A stretch of 5,372 nucleotides of DNA from Desulfobacteraceae bacterium (GCA_020349865.1 CP070700.1:2491327-2496698); one strand, 5' to 3'. Positions 1 through 5,160 are shown, numbered from the stretch's first letter. Numbers and translations are program-made. The notes: a model not told the origin generated them from the letters alone.

Positions 1-408
1 AAAATTTCAGTATGTCCCTTTATTAATGATAAATCCGAATGTTTTTCATTGGGAGAGAGTATCTTTTCAATTACATTCCCTTTTAATCAGGAATAGCAAA
101 GCGTACTCACTCGTTATTGAAGTTCGCTTCATATCATGAGTTTTCTATAATTATGACTCGATAAACAGCGAAAGAATATCTATTCTTGGTGACCTATTTC
201 GATGTCATGACATTTTTAACAGGCATATCGAGGAAGTTCCATAGCGATCTGAGAAAAGTCAACTCCGATAAGGTTGTTTTTGAAGATCTCTTGTTAACAA
301 TGGCTAAAGGACTTTCTTTAATGACAGTCGAGGATTTGGCTGAAAACCGATGCATCCGCTCAGGAATTTGAGGGTCAAAAGAATCAATATATTGTGGCTG
401 AGAGTTAA
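1..408. other. AT-rich flank without a recognisable gene
   Basis: No gene is recognised here. A plus-strand open frame of 61 codons (186-371, TTG start) has a passable amino-acid composition (middle part VVFEDLLLTMAKG) but matches no family I can name and has no clear ribosome binding site. An exact TATAAT at 146-151 lies about 35 bases upstream of it, with only a poor -35 match (TTCGCT, 123-128, 17-bp spacer), so a promoter here is possible but weak. A small hairpin with a TTCG loop (TGAAG/CTTCA) sits at 118-131. The stretch may hold remains of the missing N-terminal part of the integrase or of an inserted element, but I saw no integrase-like residues upstream of about 478. Confidence 0.4.
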
Positions 409-861
409 TTTATAAAGTGCTGGATTGCGGCTATAAATCTGCAAAATCAAATCTTCCAATCTATTTTAGGTTACAATAATCTGCCGAGAGCGATTCACCA
501 TGATTTCGTCCTTACTTATAAAAGCAAGCCCATAACACAGAAAAATGGGTACAAACATTCATTCAAGACAGCTTGCAAAAAGGCAGGAATACCGTGCGGT
601 AGAAAAATCCCAAATGGTATTACGTTTTATGACATCAGACGAACGGTTAAAACCAATATGCTAAACGCAGGACTTGATAAGGTGCACAGGGATTTAATTT
701 TAGGCCACAGCCAGCAAGGAATGGACACCCATTACATAGTGCCCGATGAGAATAGCCTGAAATTGGCTATGGCAAAATACACAAAATGGCTGGATGATCA
801 AATTGCAGAAAGTCTCGCAAGTGTTGACCAAAACGTTGACCACACATTAAAAACGGGTTAG
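409..861 (+). pseudogene. Tyrosine recombinase (phage-type integrase), C-terminal remnant
   Basis: This is the catalytic C-terminus of a tyrosine site-specific recombinase, the enzyme that integrates and excises phages and genomic islands. The frame is open from after a TAA at 406-408 to the TAG at 859-861. Recognisable sequence starts about 478 (LPRAIHHDFVLTYKSKPI). The box II motif reads FYDIRRTVKTNM with the second catalytic Arg at 637-642. Tyr replaces the usual His two residues before the Ile. LGHS follows at 700-711, and the nucleophilic Tyr in DTHYIVP at 733-735. A typical enzyme has 350-400 residues. Here the arm-binding and core-binding domains and the first catalytic Arg are missing, and the codons at 409-477 do not look like integrase. 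The only ATG in the conserved part (658) lies after the catalytic Arg, so it cannot give an active enzyme. The tail contains NVDxNVD-like repeats. The gene points at the tRNA fragment 28 bp downstream, as expected for an island integrase beside its att site. Confidence 0.87.
823..842 (+). repeat. Direct repeat GTTGACCA x2, possible integrase arm site
   Basis: GTTGACCA occurs at 823-830 and again at 835-842, a 12-bp period, about 50 bp left of the att core. It lies in the last codons of the integrase remnant and encodes VDQNVDH. Paired direct repeats next to a core are the usual form of arm-type sites bound by the N-terminal domain of tyrosine integrases. The assignment is an inference from position. 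The repeat may simply reflect the repeated amino acids. Confidence 0.35.
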
Positions 862-881
862 CCATAATCAGCTAACCCGTT
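852..881 (+). terminator. Hairpin terminator closing the integrase remnant
   Basis: A perfect 11-bp stem (AACGGGTTAGC, 852-862, with GCTAACCCGTT, 871-881) closes an 8-base loop and is followed by GATTTTATT. The TAG stop of the integrase lies inside the left arm. The A-run on the left (848-853) and the T-rich right flank mean it could stop transcription from either side. It separates the integrase from the tRNA-derived att core. Confidence 0.7.
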
Positions 882-889
882 GATTTTAT

Positions 890-934
890 TGGCGCGCCCG
901 GCGTGATTCGAACACGCGGCCTACGGATTCGAAG
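890..934 (-). other. att core: 3' end of tRNA-Arg(TCG), minus strand
   Basis: Read on the minus strand, these 45 bases form exactly the 3' portion of a tRNA. In order they give the 7-base anticodon loop CTTCGAA (anticodon TCG, arginine), the 3' anticodon stem TCCGT, a 5-base variable loop AGGCC, the T arm GCGTG-TTCGAAT-CACGC, the acceptor strand CGGGCGC, discriminator G and encoded CCA. The 5' anticodon stem expected next (ACGGA) is absent: the plus strand continues TACCAG. The identity therefore ends at the anticodon loop, a usual crossover location for tyrosine-integrase islands in tRNA genes. It is not a functional tRNA but the att duplicate left by integration. Its partner, the intact tRNA-Arg gene, lies outside the window. 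Confidence 0.85.
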
Positions 935-1333
935 TACCAGAACTTATCCCTTCAGGCATAAAGATACCCGGTAGAAATGCCCAATGATCACAAATCATTA
1001 AGCCCACCTCAGTAAACGCTACCCAGCCTTTCAAAGATCCCGGTGTGAACGGAGTGTGAACTATTGCCTTATCTGTCTCCCGTTTTCCAGCATAACCATA
1101 ACACATAATTCCAAGGATCGCTAGGATTTTTTTTCCCCCCCTTAACTACAACGACGCCGGCGCCATCGGTAACCTCAATAGTTCCAGCGAGCATTAACAC
1201 AAAAAAAAGTTACCCACGGGGGGGGCGCTTAACCTTTGGGTACCCGGTGCCCCCAGCAGAAGGGGTATCCCACCCCATATAATGTCGTAAACAGACATTT
1301 CCCCATATATTTTTTTACAAATTTTTACCCCGG
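935..1333. other. Non-coding tract with homopolymer runs and GTTACC words
   Basis: I see no supported gene. The minus-strand open frame at 921-1106 ends inside the tRNA fragment and is judged a shadow. GTGTGAAC is repeated at 1043-1050 and 1054-1061 (11-bp period), a possible counterpart on this side of the att core to the repeat at 823-842. From 1127 the sequence is marked by runs: T8 then C7 (1127-1141), A8 (1201-1208) and G8 (1218-1225). GGTAACC at 1168-1174 faces GTTACC at 1209-1214 as an inverted pair. GGGTACCC at 1238-1245 is a palindrome. GGGGTATCC at 1262-1270 recurs at 5064-5072. Confidence 0.6.
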
Positions 1334-1614
1334 GGGATCGCCCATAAAGCTCAGGTTTTTTTTTAATAATCACACGGGCGATCCCACGGTAACACCAGTG
1401 GTGTATGGGTTACCGTTGATACCAATGAGGGGTTACCTTGGGGATCGTCCATGGGGTGTTAACACACACAAACAACAGTGACGATCCCACAGGGTAAACC
1501 AATGGGGGATGACAGAAAGTCATCCCATGGGTAAATGGTTTTTTTTAAAAAAAAAATATACCCCATGGATCCCAGTGTGTGAGAGGTGAGGTCACTTGAG
1601 GTGACCTCCCTCTC
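1334..1614. repeat. Chain of six adjacent stem-loops
   Basis: Almost every base of this 280-bp stretch lies in a palindrome. (1) GGGATCGCCC 1334-1343 pairs with 1376-1385, a perfect 10 bp, with a T9 run in the loop. (2) ACGGTAAC 1386-1393 pairs with GTTACCGT 1409-1416 and encloses ACACCA-G-TGGTGT. (3) GGGATCGTC 1441-1449 pairs with 1480-1488, with imperfect extension outward to GGTTACC (1431) and GGTAAACC (1493-1500). (4) GGGATGAC 1506-1513 pairs with 1519-1526, loop AGAAA. (5) An imperfect 44-bp palindrome at 1525-1568 is centred on T8A10. (6) GAGAGG and GAGGTCAC (1581-1595, one bulged T) pair with 1601-1614, loop TTGAG. Stem 6 lies about 80 bp beyond the end of the RHH reading frame on the minus strand and may protect or end that transcript. 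Nothing here looks coding. It could be a cluster of small palindromic mobile elements or a structured RNA. Confidence 0.75.
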
Positions 1615-1691
1615 CCCTTAATTTACAATACTTCTTATACCTTTCTTCCCACCATTACTAATAGAGCTAATTGTTGAATGGTTCTGAAGGG

Positions 1692-1805
1692 TTAGGTACC
1701 GTAGATAATTTCCAAATATAACGCTCTGTTATTTTCAACCACATCCAAGATCTCCTTGACATCCTTCTCCGTCCATTCGTCCTTTCCAAAGAAAGTCTTG
1801 TATTT
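1692..1805 (-). pseudogene. 3' continuation of the RHH gene beyond an in-frame TGA
   Basis: The reading frame of the ribbon-helix-helix gene continues directly after its TGA (1806-1808) for 37 sense codons to a TAA at 1692-1694. The peptide KYKTFFGKDEWTEKDVKEIL, then DVVENNRALYLEIIYGT, looks like genuine protein. With the preceding NIKTMVYTLNA it fits the pattern of a small helix-turn-helix-like segment (a repeated-leucine helix, then K-x-F-x-G-x-x-x-W-T, then a V-x-x-I-L helix), as seen at the end of some recombinase-like DNA-binding domains. With the TGA read as a residue the whole gene would be 158 codons. A single C-to-T change of an Arg CGA codon would explain it. The family resemblance is by eye only. 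Confidence 0.6.
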
Positions 1806-2168
1806 TCAAGCATTTAGGGTGTAAACCATAGTCTTAATATTTGCCCCTGTATTGTGTAACAATCCTACGGCCTGATAAATACCCTTCGCATTGGGGTGAC
1901 TTTTGATGATGTCTTTCATGCTGTTACTTGTAACAGTGCTGTTACTTGTAACAGACACTTCATCGACATCCGGAACTTCAGTTCCCGGCCTGAATAAATT
2001 GGTGATTGCCCTTTCAATGATGCTTGCAATCGTTTCGCCCGTCCTTTTGCGTTCTTTGTCTATAAGAGCCTTTGTTTCAGCAGCCACCATCACGCTCAAG
2101 GACTTCTTACCTTCTGAAACCTGCTTTTCCTTCCATCGTTTTTGACGTTCCCTGTTTGGTGTCTTCAT
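1806..2168 (-). CDS. Ribbon-helix-helix DNA-binding protein, probably truncated
   Basis: A 120-residue putative transcription regulator. After a basic head (NRERQKRWKEKQ) comes a ribbon-helix-helix pattern: strand KSLSVMV at about 22-28, helix 31-41 (ETKALIDKERK), turn TG at 43-44, and helix 45-60 (ETIASIIERAITNLF). Such proteins dimerise and insert the paired strand in the major groove. A Ser/Thr/Asn linker with a duplicated VTSNS (73-83) joins a C-terminal helical part (84-120) that stops abruptly at TGA. The frame goes on for 37 more codons, so the present end is probably a nonsense truncation. The RHH part is intact and may still bind DNA. The ATG at 2166-2168 is preceded by AAGGGGTGG at a normal distance. 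A sigma-70-like promoter lies 44 bp upstream. GTTAC-type palindromes inside the gene and half-sites beside the promoter suggest self-regulation, which is an inference. It is monocistronic. Confidence 0.75.
   Translation of the reverse strand: MKTPNRERQKRWKEKQVSEGKKSLSVMVAAETKALIDKERKRTGETIASIIERAITNLFRPGTEVPDVDEVSVTSNSTVTSNSMKDIIKSHPNAKGIYQAVGLLHNTGANIKTMVYTLNA
1921..1954. repeat. Two tandem 16-bp palindromes (GTTAC-TT-GTAAC)
   Basis: CTGTTACTTGTAACAG stands at 1921-1936 and again, identical, at 1939-1954, separated by TG (18-bp period). Each copy is itself a perfect inverted repeat. They lie within the RHH coding region and encode the duplicated VTSNS linker (codons 72-83). The 18-bp period keeps frame (6 codons) and is close to, but not exactly, two helical turns. 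Tandem identical palindromes are the form expected of a dimer-binding operator. They may equally be a recent in-frame duplication in a flexible linker. Confidence 0.8.
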
Positions 2169-2190
2169 ACTTCCACCCCTTTGTCATTAC

Positions 2191-2241
2191 CTGTTATTTT
2201 CACCGGTGTTAATTGTAACGGCTAACGGGGTGCGGTGTCCA
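2191..2241 (-). promoter_or_regulatory. Promoter and possible operator of the RHH gene
   Basis: On the minus strand TGGACA (2236-2241) and TACAAT (2212-2217) each match the sigma-70 consensus at 5 of 6 positions with an 18-bp spacer. They would start transcription near 2205, about 37 bases before the ATG. Just downstream on the transcript side lies the palindrome CACCGGTG (2201-2208). It is flanked on the plus strand by CTGTTA (2191-2196) and TTGTAAC (2214-2220), the two halves of the tandem palindrome found inside the gene. A repressor bound here would cover the -10 box. Promoter and operator are called by eye. Confidence 0.45.
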
Positions 2242-2481
2242 TAGGAAATGGAAGGGGCTTACCCACGGGCTTCGCCCGTTCTGTTGGAACCAGAGAATAT
2301 GGATGCCATGCCATGTTACCAAAAAAAGCCGGGCGTAAGCCCGGCCGGGGTAACCTTCAACGATCAAGATGTGATCATGTGCATTGACCAAGACTTAATC
2401 ATGCAATTTTGAAAGGGCAGATTTATTGCAGACCCTTCACGGATTCAAAAAGTCCGGGTTGTAACAAAGACAAGACCTCTA
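2242..2481. other. Non-coding tract between RHH and lipoprotein genes
   Basis: No gene is supported: the minus-strand open frame across 2209-2391 runs through the terminator hairpin and has no family resemblance. A tight hairpin ACGGGC-TTC-GCCCGT stands at 2265-2279. The main content is the terminator at 2321-2345, enclosed by GTTACC (2314-2319) and GGTAACC (2349-2355). To the right (2356-2481) I see only a small GATC-containing repeat near 2364-2378. Confidence 0.55.
2321..2345 (-). terminator. Intrinsic terminator of the lipoprotein gene
   Basis: On the minus strand GCCGGGC-TTAC-GCCCGGC forms a perfect 7-bp GC stem with a 4-base loop and is followed at once by seven T residues. This is a classic Rho-independent terminator. 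It lies 137 bp after the stop of the lipoprotein gene and before the RHH promoter, so it would insulate the RHH gene from transcription coming from the right. The hairpin is enclosed in an inverted GTTACC/GGTAAC pair. Confidence 0.85.
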
Positions 2482-2943
2482 TCATTTCGGTTTAGATTTT
2501 ACTTCCTTTATTTTCCACATTTCACCCTTTTTCACCATTTCAGCTGAGCAACTACGTTTCCATACTTCTACATCGGCAATCAGACTCTGGGATTTGTAGC
2601 GATATTTTACATGAGCTATATCAGCTTCTTTTTCGATACTGTCTATGGATAAATCAATCACACGCCAGCTCTTGCCTGTTTCTTTGAACATGTTTTCGAT
2701 TTCCTTCAAACCTGTGTACTTTCTTATCCCCACAGAACTACGACTTTTGAATTTTATTATTGCATCTTCTGCATAAATTTCATGCGCAGTACTTGGGTTT
2801 TCGAAGCACTGAGGTATTTTTTGTAAGACAGCTACAATATCCTCATGCCCCTCAATCGAAGCTGTCTTTTCCTCGCTGCATGCTAAAATGAGAGCCATAC
2901 CCATAGAAACTAAAATTGTTGCAATTACCCCTATCACTTTCAT
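2482..2943 (-). CDS. Lipoprotein with NTF2/SnoaL-like domain
   Basis: A 153-residue exported protein of unknown substrate. Residues 1-21 form a signal peptide (K2, hydrophobic core, then LILA) ending at a lipobox Cys22. Ser at +2 suggests outer-membrane sorting in a Gram-negative. Residues 33-147 have the layout of the NTF2/SnoaL cone fold: an amphipathic helix (EDIVAVLQKIPQCFENP), YAEDAIIKF (57-65) with the typical acidic pair before a strand, YTGLKEIENMF (76-86) as the second helix, then alternating strands (WRVIDLSIDSIE, IAHVKYRYKSQ, ADVEVWKRSCSAEMVKKG) ending in GEMWKIKEV. This fold serves as small-ligand binder, enzyme or dimerisation unit, so no reaction can be named. Cys47 and Cys132 are extra cysteines. 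The start is well fixed: AAAAAAGGAGGTATGAAATG gives an ideal ribosome binding site. It is transcribed alone, and the terminator at 2321-2345 follows. Confidence 0.82.
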   Translation of the reverse strand: MKVIGVIATILVSMGMALILACSEEKTASIEGHEDIVAVLQKIPQCFENPSTAHEIYAEDAIIKFKSRSSVGIRKYTGLKEIENMFKETGKSWRVIDLSIDSIEKEADIAHVKYRYKSQSLIADVEVWKRSCSAEMVKKGEMWKIKEVKSKPK

Positions 2944-3243
2944 TTCATACCTCCTTTTTTAAAGAAACAATTAGGGTTGACGCTTGCCTCTTAAATTAAA
3001 TGACAGAGAGATAGAATTGCAGGCTCTAAATGCGATGAGTATCCAGAGGGAAAGGAGACCTATTCAGGATAGTGAAGCGTGACCTAAGTGAAATTGAATT
3101 GGAAATTGAAGTGGAACCCAACAAGCAACCACATGTTGAAACATAATTTTAAATAAAAAATCAGGTTAAGAAAGTCAAATTATTAAATGTAAGATCGAGT
3201 TTCAGCTTTTGCAAAATTGATGTTAGGGAAGATTGTTTTAGGT
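2944..3243. other. Intergenic, no gene seen
   Basis: These 300 bp are AT-rich with frequent stops in all frames. They contain the leader of the lipoprotein gene (ribosome binding site within 2948-2955). I found no -35/-10 pair of good quality on the minus strand and no terminator for the gene that ends at 3244. Confidence 0.55.
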
Positions 3244-3717
3244 TTACTCCTCCTCACGATTTGTTGATAGAGTTATGCTAAAAGTTGTTCCCTTTCGCCA
3301 CTTAAGTTTTGTTCCGAATATTGAAACACACTTTATCTTTCCAGACGCAATCGCCATATGTATATGGTTGGAGAATCGAGGTGGAACACTGCAATAAACA
3401 TGAAGGAATTCTTCACCTCTCGGAATTTCCATAAACCCAATAGCCTTTGCGGATAGGATAGTTGGTTTCTCTGACCAGTGATCATCTTGTTCTGGTTCTG
3501 CTGAAAGATCAACTATAGCTTTTGTGGCGTTTTTCAGTTCAGGTGAAATAATCTTATCGAGCAAAGTTAACTTTTTGATTTCCCAATAAGTACCCCTGAT
3601 CGTGTCATTAAGGGTCTTTGGAGTAATACCAAAGTAGTAATACACTTCCCATTCTTCAACCTCGATTTCATACGTTTCCTTTTCAGGGGCTTTCCTTTTT
3701 CTCCGTTTTTTAGCCAT
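3244..3717 (-). CDS. Hypothetical protein, basic head, beta-rich C-terminus
   Basis: I do not recognise this 157-residue protein. It starts with a strongly basic cluster (AKKRRKRKAPEK, residues 2-13), which could contact nucleic acid or ribosomes. An acidic, aromatic segment follows (EIEVEEWEVYYYFG, 17-30), then a helical part with KTLNDTIRGTYWEIKKLTLLDKI. The second half (85-150) alternates hydrophobic and polar residues as in a beta sandwich or barrel (AKAIGFMEIP, LHVYCSVPP, KIKCVSIFGTKLKW, TTFSITLS). There is no signal peptide or membrane segment, so it is probably cytoplasmic. The ATG at 3715-3717 has no Shine-Dalgarno sequence (CATCATACA precedes it), unlike its neighbours. CATAAT about 35 bases upstream is a possible -10. 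Codon use and even composition support a real gene. Function unknown. Confidence 0.65.
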   Translation of the reverse strand: MAKKRRKRKAPEKETYEIEVEEWEVYYYFGITPKTLNDTIRGTYWEIKKLTLLDKIISPELKNATKAIVDLSAEPEQDDHWSEKPTILSAKAIGFMEIPRGEEFLHVYCSVPPRFSNHIHMAIASGKIKCVSIFGTKLKWRKGTTFSITLSTNREEE

Positions 3718-3915
3718 TGTATGATGTGAGTTTGTTGTAAATTATGAAGCGTATCACAGGTTTTGAAGGGCAGCTAATTTTGCCAATCTGATTGGAGATG
3801 TCCGGATTTAGAAGGCAGAGCCATTTCTGACTCCACCATCGTGATTTGTCCTACCACAAAATATATATCAACCAGTTTTCCTGTTAGACTGATTACAGAT
3901 TGGTTATCTCTGGCG
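3718..3915. other. Intergenic with a copy of a dispersed repeat
   Basis: Holds CCAATC-T-GATTGG (3783-3795), a short palindrome, and AAGGCAGAGCCA-N5-GACTC (3812-3833), which recurs at 5268-5289 where it is part of a stem-loop. AACCAGTT (3871-3878) and TGGTT (3901-3905) form a weak, interrupted inverted repeat about 10 bp beyond the stop of the gene at 3916. A terminator there is possible but not convincing. Confidence 0.5.
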
Positions 3916-4419
3916 TTAAGGCAGCTTATAACTGGAAGTTACAACACTCATACCCGTCCACATCCCCTTTGTGGCATTTCGCAATGGATATCGAGTAAAT
4001 TCACCTTCACCTTGTATGCCAGTGTACTTTCCAGTTCCACCCGTGTATGTGAATGTTCCCTTGACAGGTTTTCCGAATGTACCAGAACTTTTATAGGTTG
4101 CGTATACTTTGTCTCCATCTGTTGCAGTTAAAACCATGAAGCCAGTTTCCTCAAAGACTCCTTTAATCGCATGAATTGTTCCTAAGACATAAGTAGATGC
4201 AAGGTGTAAAAAGCCTTCACCTGTGTCGTTTACATACACCCCTGCGCCATCGTAATTTAATTGGAGACGCTCTTCACCCATCGCAAGTGCTTTGGATGTA
4301 CCAGAATTATAATGCTTACCTGTAATTGTTCCCTCCTTTGCCATTTCTTCACAGAATGCATTCCCAGCCGCTACTAACAGAGAGATCGTGAGAATTAACA
4401 TCATAAGTGCTTTTTTCAT
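3916..4419 (-). CDS. Secreted beta-rich protein of unknown function
   Basis: A 167-residue exported protein. MKK, then a hydrophobic core ALMMLILTISLLVAAGNAF, gives a Sec signal peptide with cleavage near residues 21-23 (before EEMAKEG). The mature part is almost entirely short beta strands with Gly/Thr turns: GTITGKHYNSG, RLQLNYDGAGVYVND, FLHLASTYVLGTI, KGVFEETGFMVLTATDGDKVYATY. It then shows the characteristic GTFTYTGGTGKYTG (121-134) followed by EGEF. That motif is common in small secreted beta-barrel (allene-oxide-cyclase/dirigent-like) proteins, but I do not assign a reaction. The frame is open upstream to 4524, but the start at 4417-4419 is chosen because GAAAGGAGGAAACC directly precedes it and the signal peptide begins there. 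The gene is alone, with a long leader and no clear terminator. It is likely periplasmic or extracellular. Confidence 0.82.
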   Translation of the reverse strand: MKKALMMLILTISLLVAAGNAFCEEMAKEGTITGKHYNSGTSKALAMGEERLQLNYDGAGVYVNDTGEGFLHLASTYVLGTIHAIKGVFEETGFMVLTATDGDKVYATYKSSGTFGKPVKGTFTYTGGTGKYTGIQGEGEFTRYPLRNATKGMWTGMSVVTSSYKLP

Positions 4420-4860
4420 GGTTTCCTCCTTTCTTTTTGCAGAGGGTGAGAGAGTAACTTGAAAAGTCATTTTTTCTGCACTCCCAACAGGATATAAGAT
4501 CCCTGTCAGGAACGGGGTAGGCACATTTTGAGAGGGTTCTCCATTTCATCATTACCTGACTTTAGGTTAAGCTAAACGGGAAACCAGTACTCTTTGTGTT
4601 GGGAATGACTTAGGAGTTGAGTTACAGCTCAATAGGTGAATCGCAATAGAGGAAAGAACTGAGGATGAGAGTCTACCTTAATCTCACATTAAACTTCAGG
4701 AGAGCATACCATTGGCATTCTAATATGTTGAAACACATTTAAGTGTCAAGAGAAATTCACTTTGCACGCTGTGCTTTCAATTTAAATTAAACAGCTTACT
4801 CAGATACTTTCTACTTAAACCACTGTATTTGTTTGTGATAGTGCTGAAAATTTTTTATTA
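4420..4860. other. Intergenic, no gene seen
   Basis: The first bases hold the ribosome binding site (4423-4432) of the secreted-protein gene. The minus-strand open frame at 4349-4552 overlaps that gene in another frame and is a shadow. TTATAT at about 4491-4496 (minus strand) could be a -10 box, but no -35 match is found. From 4600 to 4860 the tract is AT-rich with stops in every frame. Confidence 0.5.
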
Positions 4861-5160
4861 TGGGCTTGGATCTTGTTTTCAAAACTGTTGGGAGGCCCGG
4901 ATCCTGTGTGCAGAGGTTACCCTGAGATCCCAAGGCTCACTCCATGGAACACCGGTTACCTTGGGCGCCCATTTCAAAATGATCACAGAGCGCCCCTCGG
5001 TATTGAGGATCAATGAGGCCATGGGCTGAATTGGTTTTGCCCGGTAAGCCGTTGGGTGGAAATGGGGTATCCGATGGTCAACGATTGGGGTCGCCGGGTA
5101 ATGTGTTATCCCTGATGAACCACACACCTGAGACCCGGAAATATTTGGTTTAAACATATC
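4861..5160. repeat. GC-richer patch sharing words with the central hairpin region
   Basis: GGTTACC occurs at 4915-4921 and 4954-4960 in the same orientation. The second is followed by TTGGG, exactly as at 1431-1441. GGGCGC (4963-4968) pairs with GCGCCC (4990-4995). GGGGTATCC at 5064-5072 repeats 1262-1270. GATCC followed by GTGTG appears both here (4900-4910) and at 1568-1580. Sharing of several words with 1160-1600 suggests a decayed family of non-coding elements. The two overlapping open frames here (plus 4829-5029, minus 4879-5157) have no family resemblance or ribosome binding site and are taken as chance. Confidence 0.5.

Noticed and set aside
921..1106. Minus-strand open frame of 61 codons
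   Set aside because: Its end lies in the tRNA fragment, it has no ribosome binding site and no family resemblance.
1236..1481. Plus-strand open frame of 81 codons in the hairpin region
   Set aside because: It runs across several perfect palindromes and homopolymers and has a low-complexity translation. It is a chance frame.
1334..1614. CRISPR array reading of the repeated palindromes
   Set aside because: The repeats differ in sequence and alternate in orientation. There is no constant repeat length with unique spacers and no cas gene nearby.
1806..1808. TGA in the RHH gene as a selenocysteine codon
   Set aside because: A short stem (CTTTC-TTTG-GAAAG) lies about 10 bases downstream, but it is only 5 bp, lacks a recognisable bacterial SECIS loop, and RHH regulators are not known selenoproteins. 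A nonsense change is simpler.
1903..2145. Plus-strand open frame antisense to the RHH gene
   Set aside because: Exact antisense shadow of a gene with a recognisable domain, a ribosome binding site and a promoter.
2209..2391. Minus-strand open frame of 60 codons
   Set aside because: Runs through the strong intrinsic terminator and overlaps the RHH promoter. No recognisable family.
3841..4131. Plus-strand open frame antisense to the secreted-protein gene
   Set aside because: Shadow of a minus-strand gene that has a signal peptide, an ideal ribosome binding site and a recognisable beta-repeat motif.
4349..4552. Minus-strand open frame overlapping the start of the secreted-protein gene
   Set aside because: Another frame of the same strand, with no ribosome binding site and no hydrophobic or domain pattern.
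3133..4735. ATGTTGAAACA present at 3133-3143 and 4725-4735
   Set aside because: An 11-base repeat is expected several times by chance in a window of this size, and the flanks do not match.
4879..5157. Minus-strand open frame of 92 codons in the GC-richer patch
   Set aside because: No ribosome binding site or known family. The sequence shares non-coding repeat words with 1160-1600, so an open frame by lack of AT-rich stops is more likely.
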